The notes under the pieces: model-generated
What the model saw: the letters and a program-made list of their open reading frames with translations, nothing else
Database searches by the model: none
Told to the model about the DNA's origin: nothing
Shown: positions 8,831 to 19,035 of the stretch, one piece after another
Layout of the letters: each line of letters opens with the position of its first letter
Position numbering within the stretch: position 1 is the first letter of the stretch
Position numbers and translations under genes: made by a program
Assembly (NCBI GenBank): GCA_009731375.1
Contig: BJOX01000312.1
Location: forward strand, 455,715-485,115
Length of the DNA: 29,401 nucleotides
Origin: Paulinella micropora
Lineage: Eukaryota; Cercozoa; Imbricatea; Euglyphida
Direction: 5' to 3'

Positions 8831-8858
8831 ATAATTATTTTGGAATTATTTATTTTTT
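8829..8858 (+). terminator. Hairpin and T-tract after the minor capsid gene
   Basis: AAATAATT (8829-8836) pairs with AATTATTT (8844-8851) around ATTTTGG and is followed by a run of T. The stop codon (8828-8830) overlaps the 5' arm. Confidence 0.45.
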
Positions 8859-8921
8859 TCTATAAATATATTCTTGTGAATTAGTTAATAATCTCAACTG
8901 CCTAAAAATCAAAAACAAAAA

Positions 8922-10218
8922 ATGCCAACTCAACATGACGGAGAATTAGACTTCAGTAAGACTGATTATATCAGTGCTTCTTATCGTTTGAATAAACTCG
9001 CCCCTCGTGAGGGTTCTGGAACATTTGAAGTCACCACTGCTGGCGGACAAGAACGAAGTTTTGACCTTATTAGCCGACCTTTTAATCTCGCTCGGTCTTA
9101 TTTGAGTTTTACTTATACTATGAGAGCGGCTGGTGCCAACACTTATACTAGAATTTTTATGGACTGCCTTTCACAAATTAGCCAGATACAACTTCAGACC
9201 CGTAGCGGTGTTTATCTGTGCGACCTTAACCATCTCAGAATGGTAACTAAGATGCTGTGGAAACCAGAAATGAGTTTGAAGGATTTCTTAGACCTTCCTA
9301 ACCACGGCGATGCTAGTGGTTGGGGGTGTATGCTCCAAAAGTGTAATGCTAACGGCTTGATTAACATTAGTGCTGTTGAAGCAACTAGAACAGCCTTTCG
9401 TGCGGCCGCTGATGGTGCTAACGATGTTGCTGACGATGTTGCCGCCTCTACTCAGGGTCTATTGCGTGAGCCAGTGATTTCTGCTCGTCGTCATGATGAT
9501 GCTGCTCTAACGACTGGAGTTGGAGCACTATCCGCCGTAAATGTTAATTACAACGAGGCGAAGTATCTTGTGGGAAGTGCCGCGAATGCCGCTTTAGCCA
9601 TTAACGTTAAAATTCCTTTGGGTATGATTATTAACACTATTTTCGCACTTGATAAGACTATTATGTTTCCAGAGATTTTGACTATGCGGATTGTGTGGGG
9701 TGCTACTGACAGAACCTGTTATACGGTGACGAATGGTGCTGCTACTGCTATTAGCACTGCTTATCTTGCCGCACTAAATGCTACCATGCCTATGGCTGTA
9801 TCTGCTGATGTCACCAATCTTGCCTTGTTTCTTGCGGTTGAAACGAACCCTGATGTCATTCAATCAATCCAGCAGAAGATTGCTAGCCCCGAAGGCATGA
9901 ACTTCAATATTGATTATCCCTATGTTTATAAGAATACTACACAAGCAAGCACAAGCCAAAATTATTATGCGATTTGAAAGAGGCCACGGTCGCCATTTGA
10001 AGAAGATTTATCACTCTGTTTTTAACACAGAAGAAAGAAAGAACACAGCCTATGACAACGATAATCGTGGCGCTACTAAGGTTGTCAATTTTTACACTAC
10101 TCTGGATGGTTCCCGCCAGCAAGAATTCAACATTGACACAGCGAGCGAAGAAGACTATATGTATTTGAAGCCAAAGGTTGAGGGTTCGGCCTTGTTGAAT
10201 AACGATGTGTATAAATAC
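8922..10218 (+). pseudogene. Major capsid protein (double jelly-roll), frameshifted and 3'-truncated
   Basis: ATG 8922 opens a 351-codon frame ending at TGA 9975-9977. The next frame carries the natural continuation from about 9965: RGHGRHLKKIYHSVFN, then a KNTAYDNDN motif, both resembling the second half of Polinton/PLV-type capsid proteins. A one-base insertion (or two-base loss) near 9960-9970 explains this. The viral frame then stops resembling capsid at about 10218, where a GC-rich minisatellite begins, so the C-terminus is missing. Early features include SASYRLNKLAPREGSG and RPFNLARSYLSF. These proteins form the trimeric capsomers of the icosahedral shell. Both lesions would prevent a working product. 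The 91-base gap before the ATG is AT-rich. Confidence 0.78.
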
Positions 10219-10223
10219 ACGCC

Positions 10224-10420
10224 CCCGAGGCCACGGGCCCCGCTCCCTCCTCACCGCGTGCGTCTGCCGTCCCCGAGGCCACGAGCCCCGCTCCCTCCTC
10301 GCCCCGCGCGTCGGCTGCCCCCGAAGCCACGGGCCCCGCTCCCTCCTCGCCCCGTGCGTCGGCCGCCGGAGCATCTAGCTCTCCTCCCTCGCCACGCGCG
10401 TCTGCAGACGAGGCCACGGG
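10224..10420 (+). repeat. 48-bp GC-rich minisatellite at the virus/host junction
   Basis: Three full units of 48 bases (10224-10271, 10272-10319, 10320-10367), each starting CCCGA(G/A)GCCACG, are followed by a degenerate fourth. On the minus strand they encode a repeating 16-residue ADARGEEGAG-type peptide, but there is no other support for a gene. Base composition switches abruptly from AT-rich to GC-rich here. Confidence 0.85.
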
Positions 10421-11104
10421 CTCGACTGGCTCGGGCGGGGTCTGGCGCTCGAAGATGTTGTTCAAGACCCGACGGGGCCGGCGGGGCGGAGCGTAGAGAA
10501 AGTCGGGGGCCCAGTGCTGAGGCCGGCCAGCTACTGCTGCTAGGCGGGCAGAGCGTGGCAGTCCTTCCCGGGCCGAGGCGGGGGTCGGCAAGCAGCCCTC
10601 AGCGCGGCTGCTGTCAGTCTGCAACAGTCAGCCAGCCACAGCACACCGTGAGTTGTACGAGGGGCACGCTCTTGCCTGCCCAATCCTTCACCCTCTGGCT
10701 GCTCCCGCCCGCAGACAACACACACTGCTGCCGCCACCCTCTTTGCTCCAGCCCTGGCCTCTGCTAGCAAGGAAAACAGACAGCGGGCAGTACCTCTGGG
10801 GTGGCAAGGGGAGCGAACACCGGTCCGCCTGGTGTGATGAACGGTGTCCGCGCACTGGACTTCTTGTGTTCCCTAGCCGCCGCACGCCGTCTGCGTCCGG
10901 CGACCGTACCCTCCGATTGCCCCTCGGGCGCCAGTGATGGTGCAGGGGTGGTTGAACGTGCTCGGATCGCCCTAGAGGACCGTCGTCCTCTGCGGCTGGA
11001 CATCGATGAACCTGTGCATCACAACCAACAACAGTCAAGTCAACGAGAGGAAAACATGACCCGCCACACTGTCCCTTCACTGTCCACCCCCTTCCTCCCA
11101 ACCG
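10421..11104. other. GC-rich host-like DNA, no supported gene
   Basis: Long overlapping open frames occur on both strands, but this is expected at such GC content. A frame from about 10836 to 11060 (beginning [19 protein letters not shown]) looks somewhat protein-like, but no family was recognised and it runs into the simple repeat at 11105. Confidence 0.4.
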
Positions 11105-11435
11105 AGGTCTGTCTCTGTCCCTCTGCCTGTGTATGGTCTCTCTCTCCGTCGGTGTCTCTCTCGCTGTCTGTGTCTCTCTCTCGCTGTCTGTCTGTCTGTG
11201 TCTCTCTCTCTCTGTGTCTCTCTCTCTGTGTGTGTCTCTCTCTCTGTGTCTCTCTGTGTGTGTGTGGGTGTGTCTCTCTCTGCGTGTGTGCGTCTCTGTG
11301 TGTGTGTCTCTCTCTCTGCGTGTGTGTGTCTCTGTGTGTGTGTCTCTCTCTGTGTGTGTCTCTCTCTGTGTGTGCGTCTCTCTCTGTGTGTGTGTCTCTC
11401 TGTGTGTGTGCCTCTCTCTCTCTGTATCTCTTCCT
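11105..11435 (+). repeat. TCTCTG/TGTG microsatellite
   Basis: An irregular run of TC and TG dinucleotides on the plus strand. The open frames through it (Leu-Ser-Val-Cys on plus, Thr-His-Arg-Glu on minus) are repeat artefacts. Confidence 0.9.
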
Positions 11436-11944
11436 CCTTCTCCAGCACAGAGCAATGTAACGAGTGCAGAATAGACAAGAGCAAACTATTTCAAGAACTC
11501 AGAGGTGACGGTTGCTTCTTCAAGAACTTAAAGGATAACGGCTAGCACAAGCGAGCATAACTGACAGATCGAAGGTGCACCAAGAAAGCCAGACGCATCT
11601 GCCCCCTCTTTCGATCTCCCTCTAGCCATGGAAGCACACGAGCCAGGGCAGGCTGACGAGCCAGGGCAGGCAATAGCAGACACTGCTACAGTGGCCTCGG
11701 GTAAGAAAATCCTCAAGCTCCCAGACCAGCCTCCCCGTCTGAAGTGAGTTCTTAACCAGACTCTCCATTGCCAACCATTCCTCTTTTTGACAGCACTACA
11801 CTGAATCCTGGTTATGTTCCTGGCCACCACACCACTTGCTCTGCTGGCATATGTAGTGCCTGAACTTGCTGCAAAGAGCAAGCTTCTAAGAAAAGGGCTT
11901 CTGTCTCAGGTACACGCACGTTCTAGCTTGCGGCTGGCTTAGGA
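11436..11944. other. Host-like non-coding stretch
   Basis: No convincing gene. A short frame from ATG 11628 has a duplicated GAGCCAGGGCAGGC and is followed by GTAAGA at 11700, which could be a small exon with a splice donor, but nothing else supports this. Confidence 0.3.
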
Positions 11945-12115
11945 GCAGAAGCGGGCCAGAAGCCCGTTTTTTCCGGTAGGTCTTGCTGGTTCGAAACGGG
12001 CCGGAAGCCCGTCTTTGTCTGGCCCGTTTCCGAACCGAAACGGGCCGGAAGCCCGTCTTTGTCCGGCCCTTTTTCGTCCGGCCCGTTTCCGAACCGGAAC
12101 GGGGCCGGCAGCCTC
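11945..12115. repeat. Palindromic GC-rich tandem repeats
   Basis: Two to four degenerate units of about 45 bases contain GAAACGGGCC, GGAAGCCCG and GGCCCGTTTC. Each unit can fold on itself, and neighbouring units are mutually complementary. The best pair begins at about 11993 and 12037. Confidence 0.7.
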
Positions 12116-13280
12116 TTTTTTTCTGTCTGTTTTTTTGCACCTTTCTGAGCCGATTCTTGCGGCTCTCAAAAAAACACCGCTCTTACGGAACCTTGGCTCG
12201 TGCTTCGACTGACTGTGTGTTATGTAGTGTAAGGCTGTAAACAAGGTGTCACTGGAGGCGAGAGCAAGGGAGGTGCACAGTGTGAACAGTCGTATTGTAG
12301 TGTGCAGAGCTAGTGTAGCTATTCTACTCACCTGGCCCGGGGCTGCAGTTTTTCCTTAGGCAACAAGTGAAGGGTTCGTTGGCGCAGGCCGCTGCTTCTA
12401 CTCAGGAGCTCGTCTATATTGTAGGAGTCGCTTACTTAGCTAGCAGCGCCACTTCTCTGTTTCACGGCAAACGTTGTGTAGTGGAGGGTGCACTGCTAGG
12501 ATCCTATGGTCTGACTCTGTGTCTCTCACTGTCCCTCGCTCTCACTGCTATGGCTGTAACACGTTGTGGTCACTGGTTGTGCTAGTGCATCAAGTGCTGG
12601 TGGGCTTTCCTGTGCCCAAGTGCGAGAAAACTCTGCGTGAGTTCCGGAACAGGTTCGTTTTCCTTCGTGCTAGGCCAGGTTCAGTGCTACCTTGTGCTGC
12701 CTAGGTGTATCCTGCTATTCTACGCCTGGAACCAAGAAGAGCTGACGCGGGCACTGTTGCCTTTTGTCATTACCCAGAAGCACAGAGACGTATTCTCTTT
12801 GTTAGTGTCTGCCTGCTTGCGTGGTAACAACGTCTATCTCTCTCTCTTTCTCTCTCGTGCCTGCCCCCTTTGTCTCTCTCTCTTATGCTTGCTGTTTGTG
12901 GCTACAAAAGTGAGCACACTACAGCAGGCGCTCATACAAGCAGCAGGAGCCGAAACTGGCCTGCCTCAAGTACCTAACTGAGCACACCCAGGTTCACTTC
13001 TCCTTCTCGTGGCAGCTACCTACTTTCGATCGCGGGCGTGTGTAAGATGTGTACTGCTGCAGGGGGGCAAGCCCTGGACGGTCGCCTCGGTCGGTGCATA
13101 TCTGGCGGGTAGGAATACCTCGGCTTGCTGGCCACCGCTGCCAGCCAGAGAGCCTGTCCTAGTGGACGAGTGTGGTACTCAGTGCCTACTCTAGCAACCA
13201 ATGCTCCCACAGCCTTCCTTTGTGTTCAGAATTGTGTTTAGCTCCAAACCCCGCCACCGGGGGGGCTGGACCTGCAGGCC
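12116..13280. other. Host-like DNA without a recognised gene
   Basis: Only short, overlapping frames are present (for example 12637-12981). Their local composition shows a TC-rich stretch at 12838-12885 and no domain I can name. No RNA gene or mobile element terminus was seen. Confidence 0.4.
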
Positions 13281-13739
13281 TTGGCTAGGCTGGTGCAGGG
13301 TGATATGATTATGATGGGGACTAGCACGTTCTGGTTCTGCCTTAGCCTACTGCCGTACCCGCTATACAAACGTTTTGTCGTTAGGCACAAGCTACGCCTG
13401 GACGAGCAATGGCGCCAACGCGCGCAGGCCCACCAAGAGGGAGACTCGCACGCGCCGCCGGGAGACTTGTCTACGTTTCTGCACGGCGTGTAGATCGGGG
13501 GCTGGAACGCCTGCGACCCCCTGCTCCCTGCGCTGTATAATGCCCAGACCAGGGTAACCTCCAACTAGGGTCTTGTTACCTCTACGAACCCAACGTGTGC
13601 CTGGCAGGTCATGGACGTGCTAGGCTACGAACCACAGCCTGTATTAATTATAGCACGCACGGTCCTCCCGCAGGAGTTCATCTACGTGAACTACGGCGGG
13701 GCTTTCTGGGAAGAGCAGAGGCAAAATAAAGAAGGGGCT
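13281..13739 (+). pseudogene. SET-domain-like remnant with in-frame stops
   Basis: A single frame from about 13281 to TAA 13737-13739 is interrupted by TAG at 13491-13493 and at 13566-13568. Its last third reads like the end of a SET methyltransferase domain: a central strand (VLIIARTVLPQEF) followed by IYVNYGGAFW, compared with the usual GEE-hydrophobic-x-DYG-x-x-(Y/F)W. In SET proteins this part contributes the catalytic Tyr and the cofactor pocket. The Asp of DYG is Asn here. Without introns resolved, it may be an exon set rather than a pseudogene. The call rests on one motif. Confidence 0.3.
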
Positions 13740-14458
13740 GCACTTGCTGGGTAAAGGGCGCGTAGTCCCGGAACACTCAGAGACACCAGGTTGCACGAGT
13801 ACAACACCAGGTGATAATAAACTTAAAGTATTCGGCTCTGGCCTCTTGAGAGCAGCACCGACCTGTATAACTGCCCGGAAGCTAGCTTGAGCGCAGAGCC
13901 TGCTGTTTGCTCGGACCGGTCCTCCGGAGGTAGCGGGAGGATTAAGAAACGGCTTAGCTTACGACAGCACACGTTTCTCTTGCCGGGTTCTTTAGCCGAA
14001 CGAGTACCGGTTGTATTAACCTTCATCGCCTATCTTGGTACGGCTAACCTTCTTTCAGGGTGTCCTGTGTCTGTCTGGCTAGTCGTACAGATGCCGGCTT
14101 TCGTGGATCGGTGTGCCTCCTCCCCTGGTGAGGTATAGTCAGCGGTGCACACAGAAGTACACAGGTGTGTGTTCTTAAGTCTTTTCTTCGTTATTCTTCT
14201 TGTTCTTATCATTATTCCTCTTCTTATTACGTATTGGATGTAACAATAGCATTACTGCGATGTCAATCAGAATAGTCAAGACTGTTCTCACTGCTGTGCT
14301 TGTTATTATCTCCATTCCTGATCGTCATCGTCAGTATCTATGATCATCGTAGTTTTAGTTATTTATTATTGTAGCATAGTTATTGATGATTACTCTCTCT
14401 AGCATACCATCAGCTATGTTTCTTACTCTCTATTTGACTAGCAGTATGATTACTCTTA

Positions 14459-14489
<31 letters not shown>

Positions 14490-15152
14490 ACAAGCGTGTA
14501 AGGTATATATACACACATACAAAAAACATACACGCCTACACAGACACAGAAATGCACGCACGTGTAAATCCTGGTGTAGGTGTGTGTGCTCGTAACTATA
14601 AATTCGTGGAGGAGGTACGAATCGTGGAGGTATGGGTGCAGCAAAGCAGAGGTGAGCAGGACCCGGGGAAGACGGCGCGCGCACCACGGGCAGGTACTGG
14701 TAAGAACGTTAGCCCCCGTAGCGTAGACTTCTCAGCCAATAACACTCTCAATTTCTAACATTGATCTCAAGTGCAACGCTAACAGAGGAGGTGCTTGCCA
14801 CAGTGGATGCCTAGTCGCACGTCGTTGCTGAGCCTCCCTGGGGACCGAGACGCACGACAGGTGTTACCCCAGCTTAGGCAGCCTGGGTACTCAAGGCTAC
14901 GCACACCGGATACACAGCCTTGGGTCGGATCGCTGCACGGTTTAGGTGACCGGACGCCCGCGGCTGGTTCCTATGGACCGTCAGAATACCCGGGCGCACC
15001 ACACTATGCTAGCGTTGCGATTAGACTGCTGTCAGTGTTAGAGAGTGTATTGCTAAGGGGCCTCAAGACTACCGACTGGCTAGGTTCTGCCGGCTGTCAC
15101 AAAAAGCATTTATTGGTCGAAGCTAGGGGGTAACCTCTCTGTCGACTGATAG
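13740..15152. other. Host-like DNA with TC and CA tracts, no recognised gene
   Basis: The stretch contains a (TC)n run at about 14461-14488 and CA-rich sequence just after it. The AT-richer 14160-14460 is unlike its surroundings but holds no gene I can support. A frame at 14795-15133 (112 codons) has no recognisable motif. Confidence 0.4.
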
Positions 15153-15411
15153 TAGGTAGACAGACAGACAGATAGGTAGACAGACAGATAGATAGACAGA
15201 CATATAGATAGACAGATAGATAGACAGATAGATAGATAGATAGACAGACTGATAGATAGATAGACAGACTGATAGATAGACAGATAGACAGACTGATAGA
15301 TAGATAGATAGACAGACAGATAGGTAGATAGACAGACAGACAGATAGATGGACACACAGATAGATGGACACACAGATAGATGGATACACAGATAGATTGA
15401 TAGACAGACAG

Positions 15412-15451
<40 letters not shown>

Positions 15452-17291
15452 TGACAGATTTATAGATTGATAGATAGATTAATAGATTCATAGATTGACA
15501 GACAGACAGATAGGTAGACAGACAGATAGACAGACAGATACATAGGTTGATAGATACAAAGATAGATAAATAGATTGATTGATTGATAGATAGATAGACA
15601 GACTGGTAGATAGATAGATAGACAGACTGATAGATAGATAGATAGATAGATAGATTAATAGATTCATGGATTGACAGACACAGATAGGTAGACAGACAGA
15701 TAGATAGACAGACAGATAGATAGACAGACAGATAGATAGACAGATAGATAGATAGACAGACAGATAGATAGGTTGATTGATAGATAGATAGACAGACAGA
15801 TAGATAGACAGACTGATAGGTAGATAGATAGACAAACAGATAGACAGACTGATAGGTAGACAGACAGACAGATAGGTAGACAGACAGACAGATAGGTAGA
15901 CAGACAGACAGACTGATGGATTGATAGATAGACAGATAGATAGGTTGATAGATAGACAGATAGATAGGTTGATTGATAGATAGATAGACAGACTGATAGA
16001 TAGATAGACAGACTGATAGATAGATAGACAGACTGATAGATTGACAGATAGATAGACAGATAGATAGACAGACAGATAGATAGACAGACTGATAGATAGA
16101 CAGATAGACAGACAGATAGGTAGATAGACAGACAGACAGATAGATGGACACACAGATAGATGGATACACACATAGATTGATAGACAGACAGATTGATAGA
16201 GAGAGAGAGACAGACTGACAGATTTATAGATTGATAGATAGATTAATAGATTCATAGATTGACAGACAGACAGATAGGTAGACAGACAGATAGACAGACA
16301 GATACATAGGTTGATAGATACAAAGATAGATAAATAGATTGATTGATTGATAGATAGATAGACAGACTGGTAGATAGATAGATAGATAGACAGACTGATA
16401 GATAGATAGATAGATTAATAGATTCATGGATTGACAGACAGACAGATAGGTAGACAGACAGATAGACAGACAGATACATAGGTTGATAGATACAAAGATA
16501 GATAAATAGATTGATTGATTGATAGATAGATAGACAGACTGGTAGATAGATAGATAGACAGACTGATAGATTGATAGATAGATAGACAGACAGACAGACG
16601 GATAGATAGACAGACTGATAGATAGATAGATAGACAGACAGGTAGACAGACAGATAGATAGACAGACAGGTAGATAGACAGACAGGTAGATAGATAGGTT
16701 GATTGACAGATAGATAGACAGACAGACAGATAGATAGACAGACAGATAGATAGGTTGATAGATAGATAGATAGACAGACAGATAGATAGATTGATTGATA
16801 GATAAGTAGACAGACAGATAGATAGATAGACAGACAGACGGATAGATAGACAGATAGGTGGATAGACAGACAGACAGATAGATGATAGATAGATAGACAG
16901 ACTGATAGATTGATACATAGACAGACAGACAGATAGACTGATAGATAGACAGAGGATAGATAGATAGACAGACTGATAGATATACAGACATATAGACAGA
17001 CAGACAGATAGGTAGACAGACAGACGGATAGATAGACAGATAGGTAGATAGACAGACAGACAGATAGATGATAGATAGATAGACAGACTGATAGATTGAT
17101 ACATAGACAGACAGACAGATAGACTGATAGATAGACAGATAGATAGATAGATAGACAGACTGATAGATAGACAGACATATAGACAGACAAACAGATAGGT
17201 AGACAGACAGACGGATAGGTAGACAGAAAGACAGACAGATAGACAGACAGATAGATGAACAGATAGTCAGACAGATAAATAGATAGCGATA
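15153..17291 (+). repeat. GATA/GACA tetranucleotide array, about 2.1 kb
   Basis: Nearly pure mixture of GATA and GACA units. Higher-order duplications are visible: 15361-15660 recurs at 16141-16430 (offset about 780, with a shorter GA tract), and part recurs again at 16421-16560. A block with GATGATAGATAG at 16881 recurs about 186 bases later. The composition matches Bkm-type GATA/GACA satellites. Long minus-strand frames (Leu-Ser-Val-Tyr-Leu) are artefacts of a stop-free repeat. Confidence 0.95.
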
Positions 17292-17670
17292 GAGGTAGAT
17301 AGACGAAGCGGAGAGACAAGGATGGAAAGAGAAACATACAAACATACAATGGAGCTAACACATGTAGCTCTGAACACCTTTTTTGACGACAAAATTGCCG
17401 TAGATACGGGTCAGAAATAATGCAGTAGCCGGATAGAGCGTTATGGCTTATTTCAAGCTGTGATATGTGTACAGAAAGCGAATGACCCAGTCTGTCTTGC
17501 GAAAAACTCGCATACACGCAAATATGAAGTGTGGATTGCAAAATACTTATACACATATGTATGTCAGTCTTTATGACTAACTGTCCGCTTGTGTGTCTGA
17601 CTATGTGTATATTATGTATCATTACCTATTTATGTACGCATGCCTGTACATCATCTATACGTGTCTGTGA
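17292..17670. other. Unique spacer between the two tetranucleotide arrays
   Basis: About 380 bases of non-repetitive sequence with no supported gene, flanked by arrays of opposite orientation. Confidence 0.6.
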
Positions 17671-18950
17671 TATCTATCTATCTGTCTATCAATCTGTCTG
17701 TCTATCAATCTGTCTGTTTATCTGTCTATCTATCAATCTGTCTATCAATCTATCAATCTGTCTATCAATCTATCTGTCTATCAATCTATCAATCTGTCTA
17801 TTAATCTATCTATTTGTCTCTCTATCTATCTATACATCTGTCTGTCTATCTGTCTATCAATCTATCTGTCTGTCTATCTGTCTGTCTGTCTATCTGTCTG
17901 TCTAGCAATCTATCTATTTGTCTCTCTATCTATCTGTCCATCTGTCTGTCTATCTGTTTGTTTGTCTGTCTATCTATCTGTCTGTCTACCTATCTGTCTG
18001 TCTAGAGTAGCAATCTATCTATTTGTCTCTCTATCTATCTGTCCATCTGTCTGTCTATCTGTTTGTTTGTCTATCCATCTATCTGTCTGTCTGTCTATCT
18101 GTCTGTCTATCTGTCTGTCTAGCAATCTATCTACTTGTCTCTCTATCTATCTGTCCGTCTGTCTGGCTATCTGTTTGTTTGTTTGTCTATCTATCTATCT
18201 GTCTGTCTACCTATCTGTGTACGTGTCTGTGTGTGTGTCTGTCTGTTTAGCTATCTATCTGTCTATCCATCTGTCTGTCTGTCTAGCTATCTATCTATCT
18301 GTCTGCCCATTTCTACCTATCTATCTGTCTGTCGGTCAATCTGTCTGTCTATCAATCTATCTACTTGTCTCTCTATCTATCTGTTCATCTGTCTGTCTAT
18401 CTGTTTGTTTGTTTGTCTATCTACCTATCTGTCTGTCTACCTATCTGTGTACGTGTCTGTGTGTGTGTCTGTCTGTTTAGCTATCTATCTGTCTATCCAT
18501 CTGTCTGTCTGTCTAGCTATCTATCTATCTGTCTGCCCATGTCTACCTATCTATCTGTCTGTCGGTCAATCTGTCTGTCTATCAATCTATCTACTTGTCT
18601 CTCTATCTATCTGTTCATCTGTCTGTCTATCTGTTTGTTTGTTTGTCTATCTATCTATCTGTCTGTCTACCTATCTGTGTACGTGTCTGTGTGTGTGTCT
18701 GTCTGTCTAGCTATCTATCTGTCTAGCAATCTATCTACCCGTCTCTCTATCTAGCTATCCATCTGTCTGTCTAGCTATCTATCTATCTATCCGTCTGTCT
18801 AGCTATCTATCTGTCTGTCCGCCCATCTGTCTGTCTGTCTATCTTCTTGTCTATCTAGCTGTCTGTCTAGTTGTCTATCTAACTGTCTGTTTATCTACCT
18901 ATCTATTTATCTATCTGTCTGTCTGTTTGTCTATCCTATCTGTCTGTATG
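17671..18950 (-). repeat. CTAT/CTGT array, inverted relative to the 15153-17291 array
   Basis: The same GATA/GACA motif lies on the opposite strand for about 1.3 kb. Variants (TTTG, CCAT, AGCA) interrupt it. Open frames on the plus strand are repeat artefacts. Confidence 0.95.
18131..18720 (+). repeat. 230-bp higher-order repeat within the CTAT/CTGT array
   Basis: The marker CTACTTGTCTCTCTATC occurs at 18131, 18361 and 18591, exactly 230 bases apart. Each unit carries the same distinctive GTGTACGTGTCTGTGTGTG insert. Two full units and about half of a third are present and nearly identical, so the duplication is recent. Confidence 0.85.
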
Positions 18951-19035
18951 CTCCAGTTGTAGGAGAAGTAGGTACGTAGGTATAGTGCGTATCTGTGCCA
19001 AGCTCGTCACTCTAAGCTCACGTACTTCTTAGGGC

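Noticed and set aside
10224-10624. Minus-strand protein with Ala-Asp-Ala-Arg-Gly repeats
   Set aside because: The repeat length (48) is divisible by three, so any unit without stops stays open; it crosses the virus/host junction and lacks other support.
11077-11545. Overlapping Cys/Leu/Ser-rich and Thr/His/Arg-rich frames
   Set aside because: Products of the TC/TG microsatellite in different frames.
15123-17622. Very long minus-strand open frames rich in Leu-Ser-Val-Tyr
   Set aside because: They are translations of the GATA/GACA array, whose unit has no stop in several frames; no start context, domain or unique sequence supports a gene.
17531-18754. Long plus-strand open frames through the CTAT/CTGT array
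   Set aside because: Same repeat artefact on the opposite strand.
11105-18950. CRISPR-like arrays
   Set aside because: The repeats are contiguous micro- and minisatellites without unique spacers of constant length, and no Cas-like gene is present.
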